Shown in pieces: positions 32,236-43,718 of a stretch of 64,000 nt of DNA. The notes beneath the pieces are model-generated. The model had not been told where the DNA came from. It saw only the letters and a list, made by a program, of their open reading frames with translations, and did not search any database. Within the stretch, counting starts at the first letter, position 1, and each line of letters opens with the position of its first letter. The position numbers were made by a program, and so were the translations under genes. This DNA comes from Apodemus sylvaticus (lineage: Eukaryota > Chordata > Mammalia > Rodentia > Muridae). The stretch is from positions 170,923,107 to 170,987,106 of the forward strand of contig NC_067472.1 of assembly GCF_947179515.1 (NCBI RefSeq), given 5' to 3'.

Positions 32236-32385
32236 CTTTCCCTTTTGTTTTTTCAAGACAGGGTTTCTCTGTGTAGCCCGGGCTGACCTAGAACTTGCTC
32301 TGCAGACCAGGCTGGCCTCGAACTCTTCTTCCCAAGTGCTGGGAGTAAAGATGTGCACCACCACCCAGCACTTGACTTTATTGTA
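32236..32385 (-). repeat. B1 SINE, reversed
   Basis: Plus strand 'agacagggtttctctgtgta' to 'gatgtgcaccaccacccagc'. Confidence 0.95.
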
Positions 32386-32580
32386 AATGTGTGTGGGATG
32401 TTTTGCCTGCACGCATGTCTGGGCACCACATATATGCCTCCTGCCTGCAGAGGCCAGTAGAGGTCATCAGATACTCTGGAATTGGAGTCTCAGCGGGTTG
32501 TGAGTGGCCGCATGGGTGCTGGGAACTGAACCCAGTCATCTGGAAGAGTAGCCAGTCCACTAAGCCATCTCTCCAGGACT
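32386..32580 (-). repeat. tRNA-derived SINE, reversed
   Basis: Plus strand 'gggtgctgggaactgaaccc' through 'taagccatctctccaggact'. Confidence 0.85.
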
Positions 32581-33105
32581 AAGATTGTTTTCAATCTAAT
32601 TGTTACTTAAAAATTGGCATATATTATTTACGCAGTGATAGGTTTTGCTCTATTTTCTTCCAAGTGTATCACACGTTTTGTCCATGCTCATCCCCTTCTT
32701 CTGTTAGCATCCTGTTGGTTGCTAGTCTCCGTTCTCTCCCCAGACAATCCCGTTACGGTTTCATGCTGTATGTATTAGTTATCTTTCTTGTCTTTGTCGA
32801 TAGGATGCTGACAGAAACATGAAGGATTGGAAGGTTTAGTCTTGCTCAAGTTTCAGTCTATTACGGTGGGGAAGGCAACACGGCGCTCAAGGGCGTACAC
32901 GCAGTGGAGGCTCCACATCTGAACGAATCAGTCAGCAGTGGGCTGAAGCCAGAGCCAGGTGCAGATTCCATCTTCCAAGCCCAGACTTCTGTAAGCTGGG
33001 CCTCACGTCCACAAGACTCCATGGCTTTAGAAAATACTGCGACCAGCGGGGTACCAAGTGTCCAAATATATGGACCTTAGTGGACAATGTACATTTAAAC
33101 CCAAA
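32581..33105. other. Intergenic, nothing recognised
   Basis: No exon or clear repeat. 32700-32790 has weak old-LINE texture. Confidence 0.4.
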
Positions 33106-33109
33106 TAGA

Positions 33110-33114
33110 TGAAT

Positions 33115-33147
<33 letters not shown>

Positions 33148-33350
33148 GCAGGCAGGCAGACAGGCAGACAATGGTTAGTAGATGATATGTAGATAGATGA
33201 TAGGTAGAAGACAGGCAGATAGATGATAGAAAATAGACATAGATGATAATGATAGGAAGGTAGATGATAGAAGATAGATGATATATAGAAGGTAAGTGGT
33301 AGATATAAGATAGATAGAGGACAGACAGACAGACAGACAGATGATATAGA
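33110..33350. repeat. (GATA)n-type degenerate microsatellite
   Basis: Pure GATA at 33112-33147, then GGCA/GACA units and scattered GATA/GACA blocks to 33345. Tyrosine/leucine/serine-rich frames on the minus strand are artefacts. Confidence 0.95.
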
Positions 33351-33598
33351 AAAAATGGACAGACAAATTGGCAGAGATGCTGTTCCACTCTACTTTGCCT
33401 TTTGGGATGCACGCCTGAGCAAAAGCATAAAGAAGAATCTGCCATAAGAGGAAACACCGATAATAACATCTTTGCAAATTTTCACTTCCATGTGAACATA
33501 AAACGGGACTGAACCCGTATTTGTGATGCACATATCCTGCCTATCACTGCTGATTAATCTATGCTTTTTGGTTTGGCTTTTTTTTTTTTTTTTTGAGA

Positions 33599-33890
33599 CA
33601 GTGTGGTGGTTTGAATGAAAATGGAGTGGCATTATTGGAGCAAGTCTGTCACTGAGGGAGGGCTTTGCGGCCCAGTGTCAGCCTCTCTTCCTGCTCCCTG
33701 CCTAGCCAGCTGTAGAACTCTCAGGTTTTCTCCAGCACCATGTCTGCCTACCTGTCTACCACATGTGTCCTGCCATGATGATCATGGACTGAACCCCTGA
33801 CCTGTAAGCCAGTCCTAATTAAAGGTTTTCCTTTATAAGAGTTGCTGCAGTCATGGTGTCTTTTGTATAGGAATAGAACACTGACTAATC
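33599..33890 (+). repeat. Family R2 copy
   Basis: 'gtgtggtggtttgaatgaaa', 'tttctccagcaccatgtctg', 'catgatgatcatggactgaa', 'agtcctaattaaaggttttc'. Same order as at 17.24 kb, with the middle deleted. Confidence 0.85.
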
Positions 33891-34230
33891 TAGACAGGGT
33901 CACAAGTACCCCAGGCTGGCCTAGAACTTGCTATGTAGCTTAAGATGACCTTGAACTCTTGGGCCTCCTGCTTCCAAAGCCTGGGATCATGGGCATATGC
34001 AACATACTTTCTTATATATTCATCTATATTTTCAAGTGTGTGTGTGTGTGTGTGTGTATGTCTGTGTGTGTGTGTGTGAGAGAGAGAATTTAGTCCATGC
34101 TGAGTTCAGATAAGGGCATCAGATCCCCTATAGTTGGAGTTACAGGTGATTGTGAGCTGCCCAAAATGTGTGCTGGGAACCCAACTTGGGCCCTTTGCAA
34201 GGGCAGTATGTACTCTTCCTACAGCCCCTG
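33891..34230 (-). repeat. Old B1, (TG)n and tRNA-derived SINE, all reversed
   Basis: 'gtaccccaggctggcctaga' marks an old B1; TG at 34037-34080; then a diverged reversed SINE with 'gtgtgctgggaacccaactt'. Confidence 0.7.
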
Positions 34231-35615
34231 ATCTGTTCTGTTTCTGACCCCATCTCTGCACCTCTGTGCCACTATCAGATGTAGCTGCGTGTATTCGTCT
34301 ATAATTAGAAGGTAACTACCTTCCTCGTTGGGAAGCCTTTCTACCAGTGTGCGTCTTAAGCCTGTGTGTGGGAACCCATCTAAGCAACTGACACCAGTTG
34401 TCTGAACTTAAGACCGCTTCATTTCTCTGTCACTGGCAACACTGATCTGCGCATCTTGGAAGAATCTTCCAAGATTCCCTAGTATCAGAGTAAGGATGCG
34501 GAGTTGGAAACACTGGAGGGAGAGGGGGTCTAGAATTAGAGCCTGGAGCTCTCACCCACCCCAGCTTGGCCAGCTCTGACTAGCAGATGGTGCTGCTAAT
34601 GGCCAGGCTGCCTGTGATGTCACCCCTTGTCCAGGTCCCACAGGGAGGCTTCCAGTTTATCTGGAAGCCTAGATTTCTTCAGCTCAATAAACCTGGGATG
34701 GTTCCCTCCCCAGAATGTTCCAGAGACACCTGGTGCTGGTGCAGTTCAGCTGGTCCCCGCGGGACACTCATTCTCCCTGGTCTCTCCCTCATCTCCGTGA
34801 CTGGCTGGCCTGCCATGGACACTTATGGCCAGTTTCTCCTGTGGGACGAAATGAGGGCAGAAGTCACATCTTGTGTTCCTAAAGTCCTGGGAAAGAAATT
34901 ATTGTAGATTTGGTTTAACGTTTGTATTATGTTCATTGGGTTTCCCAAATTACAAGAGAATTCGCACATAAGACACTGAGGGCCCCTGATCCCAGTTGGT
35001 TCTAATGGGTAAATAAGGTTGCTGGCAGCCAATGGCTAGATGACAGATGACAATGGTAGAGAGACAGAGGCGGGACTTTAGGATTCTCAACAAGGGGATC
35101 AAGATAAAGTAAAGAGAATCACCATGTCGAGAAAGAAATAAGATCCCGGCTTGAGAACACCAGAAGAGAGAACATACCAATCCTATAAGAGCCTGGAAAG
35201 AGCAGCCTCCCCCCCACCCTAATTGGGTCTAGGGTAACAAAGGTAGAGCACAGATTTTAGTAAGTAATAACTCAGGAATATCAGAGGGGAGGCATAAACA
35301 ACGCAAAAGTTTGGGAGCGGCACAGCCGCTGAGCTGTTTAAGACATTAAACTAGAAGGCTACGTGTGTGTCTTTCATTTGAGAACCCAGAACATTGGGAT
35401 GGCATCGAGAAAGTCGTGGTGCCACAGCCACCAGGGCGTTTTTGAGTAGCACTAATTGCCTAATGCAACAAGAACTAGATAAAGGGACCCAACACTTTCC
35501 TCTACACACATCAGTGGAAGAGATGAACCTGGGGCTTAACCTCGGTGCTCAGTGTTCCTAACATTTCCATCCATACTTTAAAATATTCATTTATTTTATT
35601 GTCAGGAAAAAATAA
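34231..35615. other. Intergenic, no gene recognised
   Basis: Several 60-106 codon frames without resemblance to known families. No splice-bounded exon and no clear repeat ends seen. Confidence 0.4.
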
Positions 35616-35619
35616 TTAG

Positions 35620-35880
35620 CAAAACCCATCAGCTCTAGTTTTCAGTTCTATTGCTGTGAAAAAACACGCAGACCAAAACAACGTAGCGAGAGGGTTTGTT
35701 TCAGTTAACAGTTCCAGATCACAGTCCATCACGGAGGGAGAGCAGGGCGGGAACCTGGAGGCAGGACTGCTTCCTATTTCACACAGTGTTAACATTCAAC
35801 CCAGATTCTCACAACCAAGCAAGCACAGCAGAAATCATGGAGGATGCTGCCTGCTGCTTCCACAGACTGGCTCATAGGTA
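35620..35880 (+). repeat. Family R1 copy, 5' part
   Basis: 'ttctattgctgtgaaaaaac', 'agaccaaaacaacgtagcga', 'gggtttgtttcagttaacag'. Confidence 0.8.
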
Positions 35881-36242
35881 GATTAACCACATGGAGGTTA
35901 GGAAGTAGCGCAGCTATTGCTCTATGTAAGGCAGAGCAAAATAAAAAGGCTGTGTGCTTCACTCGGGAACATAAACAATTGGGGGGGGGTGCGGGTAGCA
36001 GGAACCCACTGCCGGGACCGTTTATTAATTATTTATCTCTACAAAGATAGGTTACTGGAATGGGGCACCACTGGAGGGGGAATTGGAAGCCCAGCCTCTT
36101 TCCTTCTCTTTGCTTACTGCTCATTAGAAGGTGAGAAGCCAGGATGTATAGCTTTGGGATGGGTACCAACTATGAACTGAAAATTCTGAAACTGTGATCC
36201 TACGTAAACTGACTCAGGTATTTTGTTACAGGAACAGACAGT

Positions 36243-36331
36243 AATTGATACCATCACCACCGCCATCACTATCACCATCCCCACCATCCCCCACCACCCC
36301 CCACCATCCCCCACCATCCCCCACCACTATA
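36243..36331. repeat. (CCCCCACCAT)n-like repeat
   Basis: Starts as CACCACCGCCATCACTATCAC and becomes repeated CCCCCACCAT/CCACC units. The minus strand carries several runs of five or six G. Confidence 0.93.
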
Positions 36332-37120
36332 CCACCATCATCTCATTATGCATCCCCCTAGCTACCCTGGAGCTCACTATATAGACTAAGATGACCTAGG
36401 ACCACAAAGACACACCTGCCCACTACCCCCCAAGTGCTGGGATAGAAGATGTAATCTATGCCAGCACACCCAGACCCACCTTATCTTTTAGGGAGTCTCT
36501 CACCTAACATAGAGCTTAGCATTTCAGCTAGACTGCTGGTTGGCCAGTAAGCCCCCGGAAACGCCTATCATCCTCTGGTGCACACTGCCGTGGATGCTTT
36601 TTACCTGGGTATTGGGGATATGAATTTAAGTCCTCATTCTTCAGTAGCAAGGATTTTACCGTCGTGCCATTTCCCCAGCTCCATCACTATTACTTCTAAT
36701 ACTGAATTCCACCCCAGGGCAGTTTCGGGCCCCCTGACCTGGGGATCTAACCTGGGGACACATCCCCTGATCTGGGGATGTTTTTAGCTATCTAACCCAG
36801 AATGGTGGTGGATTCTACTCCTGGCGTTTAGAGGTCAGGTGCCAGGGGTGGTGCTTACCACCCTACCACACCCAGGACAGCCTTACTCCCCCATCTGGAA
36901 CAACTAGCTCTCTTCAGCAGGGGCAGTGCTGACGTTGAGGAGTGCTCTACTCTTTGGAGACCATGACTAATCGACCCTTCCGGCTGCCAGCATGTTGACT
37001 TCAGCTCCTTCATCACGAGCTCTCTCTTCCACTAGCTTCTGGTCCTGCGAACTTTTCTGTCTGCCTCCTAAGCACCCTGGCGCCCAGTTCTGGACAGTCT
37101 CACCATCTGTCCAGGTCTCA
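36332..37120. other. Old SINE relics, no gene
   Basis: A reversed old B1 ('ccctggagctcactatatag', 'cccaagtgctgggatagaag') lies at 36360-36470. 36480-37120 shows nothing recognisable. Confidence 0.5.
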
Positions 37121-37374
37121 TGGGTCATGAGGCCGAGTCCTGACCCCAAGATGTAGAATAAAGGCCACCCTCTGGAGCAGAATAGGAAGAGGGTGTAGAC
37201 CAGGATTCCACACATACACAGGCACTTCCCAGGGATGCCAATAGGATGAGAAATATCACCAAGGATCCTGGGATGCAGAACTCTGTTCACAGGAGGCAGT
37301 GGCCCTGGGTGGAGAGGACAATAGGACAATCAGGACACTCATTAAATTCATTTCTTCACTCATAGTTGTACTCA

Positions 37375-37770
37375 GAGTTTCTATTGCTGTGATACAGGAC
37401 CATGACCAAAGCAATCTGGAGAGGAAAGGGCTTATTTTATCTTACAGTTTATGGTGAAGGGGGGTCAGGACAGGAACTCAAGCAGAAATCTAGAGGCAAG
37501 AACTAAACCATAGGCCCTGAGGATCTAGGCTTACTGACTTGCTCTCTGATGTGCTCAGCTTGCTTTCTTATATGGCCCAGGACCACCTGTTGCCCATGGG
37601 TAGCACCGCCCACAGTGGACTGGGCCCTCCCACATCAATCATTAATTAGGAAAACGTCCCACATATTTGTCTACAGGCCAATATTATGGAGGCATTTTCC
37701 CCTCAGGTAAGATGGCTCTCTTCCCAGATACATCTAGGCATATGTAAGTTGACAAAAACCAACAAGCACA
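37375..37770 (+). repeat. Family R1 copy, nearly full length
   Basis: 'tctattgctgtgatacagga', 'ccatgaccaaagcaatctgg', 'cccacatcaatcattaatta', 'atatgtaagttgacaaaaac'. The best copy of this family in the window. Confidence 0.9.
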
Positions 37771-37867
37771 GTTGGTCACCCATGTGGCCAAAGATTTGTC
37801 AGCACCCACTGCGTGCAAAGCGCTATTCAGTACCAGGGATTCATCAATGATCAAAATGAATTCCTTG

Positions 37868-38020
37868 AGGCTGGCGAGATAGGTCAGGGAGTAAAGCGCT
37901 CACCGAGCAGGCCACGTAAAGGTGGAAGGAGAGAGCCAGTCACCAAGTTGGTCTGCACCCTCTACAGGTGCACCACTCTGTAGATGGGCATCGTGTACAC
38001 ACACAACAAAAATAAAATAA
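37868..38020 (+). repeat. B2-like SINE, diverged
   Basis: 'gaggctggcgagataggtca' head with '...cacacaacaaaaataaaataaag'-type tail. Confidence 0.75.
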
Positions 38021-38640
38021 AGACAAGCCCTTGCCCTTTGGGGATGACATCCAGGCGGGAGGACAGGATGCTTGATACTGAGAACGGGACTGGTTCAGAG
38101 TCAACAACAAGAGAGCCCGCTGGACAGGTCTAGTAGGTGATTTCCAGAGAGGTTTAGCGGAAGAGGGAGGATCCATTCCACGGGAAAGTGAGCCAAGCAC
38201 CAGCGCTCAGCCCTCTGCGTCCTGACCTTAGATGCGTGGGGCCAGCTGCCTCACACTCCCGATGCCATGACTTTCCTGACGCCCTGAGCTGTGCGGCTCC
38301 AAGATAAGCAGCTCCATCCTTAGTTATTTTGAGGGAAGGAATAGATGCAGATGCAGACAGTGGATGATGGAGCAAAGAAACAGCGAGCATACTAAGTCCT
38401 GTGGATAGGGAGTTGTAAGGGGTGTAATGATGGTTACGCAGGGTTGATAACTCACTGAAGATAATCGCAGGGCACCAGCGGTGTGCCAGACACGGTAGCA
38501 AGGAAAGAGCAACGAGCTGACGGCTGGCCAGCCTTGCCTTCCTAACGCTTAGTCTTGCGGAGTTGAAAACTGTGAAAACTTTTGAAAACTTATGAGCTCT
38601 CCGCACCCCGTCTCCTCTGGGGTGTGCAGGCAGGCTGGCC
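38021..38640 (-). other. Ceacam18 intron, unassigned; MIR/L2-like traces
   Basis: A 162-codon minus frame (38154-38642) is open but matches nothing; the plus strand has ancient-repeat texture ('ccagcggtgtgccagacacg'). Confidence 0.4.
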
Positions 38641-38644
38641 ACCT

Positions 38645-38790
38645 TTTGCAGTTTTCTACAGCGCCCTGATTCTCACAGCACTCTACTGCAGAGGCACTTG
38701 TCCTGGCCCTGCACATGGGAAAACTGAGTCTGGAAATGGTGAAAGTCTTACTCCTGGTTCACATTAGTTACAGGGATAGAACTGGAATCT
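38645..38790 (-). repeat. MIR-like ancient SINE
   Basis: 'acatgggaaaactgagtctg' and 'gggatagaactggaatctga' fit a MIR core read on the plus strand; diverged. Confidence 0.55.
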
Positions 38791-38809
38791 GAGATCCTTT
38801 GATTCTAGA

Positions 38810-39190
38810 ACTGTGTGTGTGTAATGTGTATACATACAGTCTGTTCATGCACATAAAGGTCAGAAGGTAACCTCAAGGGTCATTCCTAAGGTGTAACCTA
38901 ATGTGAATTTTTTAAAAAAGTTGCATCCAGTTACTTGCCTGTGTGTGGACATCAGAGGATGACTTGGGGGAGCAATCCCTCTTCTTGTATTATCTGAGGT
39001 CTCTGGGATTGAACTCAGTCTGCCAGGCTTGAAGCCAAGTACATCCATTTGCTGACCATCTTACGAGCTCGCCTTGTTATTTTGTTCTATTTGAGACAGA
39101 ATCTCACTTACTGCCCTGCCTGGCCAAGACCTCATTATAGATCGGCTGCCCTCAGACCCAAAGATCTGCCTGCTTCCGCTTCCTGATCTC
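38810..39190 (-). repeat. Diverged tRNA-derived SINE and old B1, reversed
   Basis: 'gggattgaactcagtctgcc' near 39005 and 'ccttgttattttgttctatt' leading into a degraded reversed B1 at 39080-39190. Confidence 0.65.
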
Positions 39191-39589
39191 ATTTCAGTTT
39201 TCAAGATAAGCTTTCTCCCTGGCCTGCAGCTCTCAAAGCTGTGCTGGGTGGCCTGCGAGCCCTGGGGATCCTCCTGTCTCTGCCACTGCAGCTGGGATCA
39301 CGAGCGCACCACGGCAGCTGACGTCTGCTTGCACAGCAAGCCCGTGACTGCGCCGAGCCCTCAGCCCAAGCCTGCACAGCTTAGTACCCTTTCCTTGGTT
39401 CGCTCCCTGACCATGTCACTTTCTCTCTTTGTGGAAAATGACCGAGCTGCTGGGGGAGAAACTGGGGCTTTCCTCATTTGCACATCTGCCCCAAGTTCCT
39501 TGTTTTGAAACCAGAAGAAATATGTATTTCTGCAGTCTCTGAACTCCCACCCGTCTTCCTGTTCTCTTGTCTGGGAAATACAATCCAGA

Positions 39590-39735
39590 TGCATGGAGGG
39601 CAAAGGCTGTGGCGTCAGAGGCCCTTGGAAAGCATTTCTCCACTCTCCCATCTGCTGTTAGAGCCTTGGGTCAGGTACTCAACTCCCCGGGGCTACGTTT
39701 CTTTACCTGTGAGGCAGAGGTGGATGGTACTGCAC
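39590..39735 (-). repeat. MIR-like ancient SINE
   Basis: 'gccttgggtcaggtactcaa' then 'ctttacctgtgaggcagag' has the MIR order. Confidence 0.55.
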
Positions 39736-39989
39736 CACTCACTGTGCCAGGAGACCAGGATGGGCACACAGGCCAGGAGTGCAGCTGGCACATAGGAAGT
39801 AAATGCTGTCCAGTCTTGTCTCTGGTGGACTTTGCTCTGACTCCAGGACTGGGGACCACACGTGATGGACAGAATGGGCAGCTTCGGACAGGCCCTCAGA
39901 GGATGAGGAGGGAGGGCTTCACTGAAGGGCTCTAGCAGGCCTGAGCATGGCACACAGGGCTCTGGCAGGCCTTGCCCTTCCCCATTTCT

Positions 39990-40450
39990 TCTGCCCAGCT
40001 AAATTGTTAGGTTACAATGCCAAAGCTAGCCATCAAGGTCTGTTCCCTTATTTGGCCACTTCCTCCTCCGGAGGCTGACTGCCAAGGTCCAGCTATCCAA
40101 GTACTGAAGTCCAGCAATTAAAAGCCCCCTTTTGGCTTACCTAATTAGCATGCCCAATCAAAACAAACCAGCTCACCCTAACACAGGACTTCCCCTTTCC
40201 CTCTATAAACTGCCATCTGCTTAAGGGCCACGTCTGTTTCCCCTCTATCCAGAGGCAGTCCTTTGTCCTCTGAAGCAAATGCCCCTTTTCTTTCTCTCCC
40301 TGGTTCCTTTTCCCTTCAATCCCATCCTCTGTCCCATCTCTGTCTCTTAGTCCCCTTTGTCTTTCTGGGGCAAAGATGTCTCCTTTGTGCTGAGAAGTTG
40401 GTGTGTCCTACGCTGCCACCAGGGTCTTTCATGTCACCAGGAACTGTGAG
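39990..40450 (+). mobile_element. Solo LTR of an endogenous retrovirus
   Basis: A U3-like part with 'cccaatcaaaacaaaccagc', a TATA-type 'ccctctataaactgccatct' near 40205, a CT-rich R/U5-like part to about 40380, and no internal genes. Class not determined and ends approximate. It sits in a Ceacam18 intron, less than 100 bases from the A2 exon donor, in the opposite orientation. Confidence 0.6.
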
Positions 40451-41164
40451 TGGGGTGTAGCAACAGGGACAATCCTGCCTAGACAAAAAACACGTGGGAG
40501 GCAAAGTTTGGAGAGCTGGGTGGTTGCACTCACGAGGCGGCTGGATGGTGACATTCCTGTAGTCTCCAGGTTCTCCACAATACACCGGTAACTGCCCATT
40601 TGCTCCCAGGAAAGACTGGGGAGGGTCACGTTGTCCTCTGAGACGCTTAGGAGGGAGCCGTTATAGATCCAGTGGTACTTAGCTTCTGGCCTGGAGAACT
40701 AGGTACATTTCAGCTGCACACTGCAACCAATAACAGCAGTCAGCAAACCAGCAAAGAAATCGGGCCGAGTCCACAGTGACACACAGTCTGGTCCATCTGC
40801 AGAGACAAGGAAGGAGAAGACCACAACTATACTTCTGATCCCTTGGCATGGCATCTTGTCCAGAAGACACAGGATGTCCATCTATGTGCAATGAGCCCAC
40901 CCCAGGTGACAACTGAAACAGGAAAGGCAGCTTCTATTCTGGGTTCTTGTATGCTAAACCTTGGCTATCCTACAGGCTACAGATAGTAACCTCGGCTGTC
41001 CTACAGGTTACAGATAGTAAACGGCGTATAGCAAATCAGAAAAGCTCATCGCGCCAACCGTGTCACAGCTAAGCTCTGAATGTGTTTCATAGTGCAGAAT
41101 CCACAAAACTCATTGTTGTGAGATATAAAGCAGGGGCGGCAGGAGTAAGGGAGAACTTGAGGGG

Positions 41165-41475
41165 GGGCCGCCAAAGTGTTTCCCTGAGAAATCATACTAC
41201 GTGACTGATCTGGTATAGGGGAGGGTTATTGTAGAAAGGGAGTGGGGGTAGGGTATAGGAGTAGGGAGTGGGGGGGGTGGGAGAGGGACCTGGAGAAGGG
41301 GTAGGGGTAAACAGATTCAAGAGGGTGGGATAGAGAAAGGAAGAGGCTGGCCAGGAACACATGGGAACAGAGAGAAAGAGTGAGAGAGAGGGAAGGTGGA
41401 AAGAAAGAAAGAGAGAGGGGGAGGGTCAGAGGGAGGGGTGGTTGGGAGGGAGGGAGAGAGGGGTGGGTGGGATAG
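41165..41475 (+). repeat. Purine/G-rich low-complexity tract
   Basis: About 300 bases dominated by GGGAG, GGGTA and GAGA motifs, including 'gggagtggggggggtgggag' near 41265. Located in a Ceacam18 intron. Confidence 0.9.
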
Positions 41476-42221
41476 CCAGCAGTCTGCTTTGTATGCTAGG
41501 TCACTGTTGCTAAGTCCTTGGGAGGAGCTAGTGGAGCTGTCTGTTAACCAACACTCATGTCACTTGGTCCGTAAATGTCTCATCTTACACATGCAAATCT
41601 CAGAGGACAGGAAGAGGGTTCAAGTGCCCTGTCCACACAGCAGCAGCAACTAGTCATGGCTTAGCTACAGTCTGGGTGTCTCAGTCTTGGTTCTGGCCTG
41701 AAACCCACAAACGGCAGCTCGGAGGTCAGGGGTCTTCGGTCTTCCTGGGAGTTAGTTTTCTTCAGATGGTGCCACAGAATTCATCCTAAGAAACAGGAGG
41801 ACCGCTGAACAGTTCTTAACCAAAATGTGAAAGCCATTAGCAATGTCTGATTGTGATTTTCAGCTGAAATTAAATGTAAGAGACAGTTGGCTGTGGAGAG
41901 ATTCTGAGTGGGTGTTTATGTTCCTCGAGTTTGTAGGTGGTGATCACAGGGCTTCACACATGCTGGTGGGAGTAGCTCCACTCCTGAGCCAGGCCCCACC
42001 TCCTCCTCACTGGGGGATTCTATTCTGAGACTCTATCACTGACCTGTGCCTCACACCATGATTAAAGTTTTTAAATCCAACTAGCTGTTGAATGTAGCAG
42101 AGTTAGTGCAATCGGTGCAAGAAGGAAAAAGAAAGGTGATTTTACTAAATTCAGAAGAAAAATAACAAGATTAGTAAACAGATATGAAGGTTTCAGAGAA
42201 GTAACTAAATATTCATCTAAA
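41476..42221. other. Ceacam18 intron, no clear features
   Basis: 41560-41660 has a MIR-like phrase ('catgcaaatctcagaggaca'). Nothing else recognised. Confidence 0.45.
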
Positions 42222-42435
42222 CGCAATTAAGGACGAAGAGACGGCTCAGCAGTTAAGAGTGCTCGCAGTTCTTGCAGAGGTCCTGAGTCGGTTCCCAGCA
42301 CCCCGCCCACATCAGGCAATTCATAACTGCCTATAATTCCACCTTTAGGAGATAGCATACCCTCTGTGACCTCTGTTGGCACCCACACGTACATGGTGCA
42401 TAGTCACACAGATACACACACATACACACATAGAA
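42222..42435 (+). repeat. tRNA-derived SINE, B2-like, with CA tail
   Basis: 'aaggacgaagagacggctca', 'gcagttaagagtgctcgcag', tail 'acacacacatacacacatag'. Confidence 0.85.
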
Positions 42436-42641
42436 AAGCAAATAAGAAAGGCAAACTTGCGACTTGAAATGAAGATAAGAATAAAAGATCAATTGCAATC
42501 TCTCTTTCTCTGTGTTGGATTCAAACATATGTGCATAACAGTGTGGACACATATATGATTTAAATGTGCAGGTCAGAGGTTAATATCACAGGCATTCCTC
42601 AATAACTCTCAACACATCTTTATTTTTTTATTAAAATATTT

Positions 42642-42835
42642 GGGGCTGGACAGATGGCTCAGTGGTTAAGAGCACTGACTGCTCTTCCAGAGGTCCTGAG
42701 TTCAAATCCCAGCAACCACATGGTGGCTCACAACCATCCATAATGAGATCTGATGCCCTCTTCTGGAGTGTCTGAAGACAGCTAAGGTGTACTTACATAA
42801 AATAAATAAATAAATCTTAAAAAAAAAAAAAGAAA
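42642..42835 (+). repeat. B2 SINE, near consensus
   Basis: 'ggggctggacagatggctca' to 'aataaataaataaatcttaa' with a poly(A) tail; intact A and B boxes. Confidence 0.97.
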
Positions 42836-43718
42836 AATTTGTTTTCACACAATACATTCCCATTATGATCTCTTCCTTTGACTCCCCTGATCCTCCCCAC
42901 TTCCTTAACATACTTAACTCCATGTTTTTTTTTTTCTCTCTCTATTAAAAAAGAAAGCAAACGAAACAGATAAAGTATCTTTCTGACTTAGAAGTCATCT
43001 ATTCTGCTATTCTGGCCAGGCTGACCGGCCACTGAGCCTCAGTGATCTGTCTGTACCCACCCCCCAGTCTTGGGATGACAGGCATGGACACCACATTCAG
43101 CGTTTACACAAATATCAGGGATCCCGGGTCCTTGTTTGAGAACAGCCATTCCTAGCCCCACTTGCCTCTCCTAACAAGACAAACAAATAAGCAAAACAAA
43201 TAATAATAAAAAAACAGGTCTCAATAAACCTATACTGGCCATTTCTTATCTAAGAATGGAGACTATGTCCCTCTCCTAAAGTCCAGCACCCCGTGGGGAG
43301 GGCAGTCATGAACCCACAGAGCCAAATACCCAGAGCTGGATATTAACCACACCTAGCCGGCTGCAGGCTGGCCCAGGCTTTTTCCGGATACTAGAGTCTA
43401 CCACTGGCTTTCCTCCCACTACCACACACACTCACAGGCCACAGTCAAGGGAATCCTCTCACTTCTCTGCAGTATTTCTGGGACATCTTCTATGGCACAC
43501 TGAAGATCAAGGTCATAACGACTAACTGTGGATGACCAGAGTCTTGCTATCTGGGGAAATTGCCATGCGGTTACTGCCTGAGGTTGGTACAGAATTCACA
43601 TACCACTTGATGGTTGAGAAGTTGGTAAGACATTTGGCAACCACGGAATCCATGCCTTGCACCAGGGCGCTGGTATTGGCCGAGTCATTGGCTGAGATGC
43701 TTGGATTACTTCTCAACT

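Larger units (their letters stand above)
37125..43718 (-). pseudogene. Ceacam18: Ceacam18, CEA-family Ig-superfamily gene, disrupted
   Basis: Three exons on the minus strand match CEACAM18 as I remember it. Exon A1 (43718-43436) encodes a C2-type Ig domain with DSVVAKCLTN, KWYVNSVPTS and MAISPDSKTLVI. Exon A2 (40796-40534) encodes PEAKYHWIYNGSLL and LSWEQMGSYRCIVEN. The A1 donor 'cct|gtgagt' and A2 acceptor 'tgcag|atgg' share a split codon giving the family phrase VAYGPD. A third exon near 37325-37150 encodes PGSLVIFLILLASLGS, a membrane segment. Damage: a frameshift in A1 after TLVIH (near 43530); TAG at 40699-40701 in A2; a frameshift near the A2 end (about 40560); two more around the membrane segment (near 37285 and 37215). 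The signal/N-domain exon was not found. Scattered independent lesions argue for a real pseudogene over sequencing error. Human CEACAM18 also neighbours Siglec genes and ZNF175. Confidence 0.85.

Noticed and set aside
27932..33350. Direct repeat clusters as a possible CRISPR-like array
   Set aside because: These are simple tetranucleotide repeats without unique spacers, in a mammalian genome.
38154..38642. 162-codon minus frame within the Ceacam18 locus
   Set aside because: Not bounded by splice sites consistent with Ceacam18 and without Ig features; overlaps ancient-repeat-like DNA.
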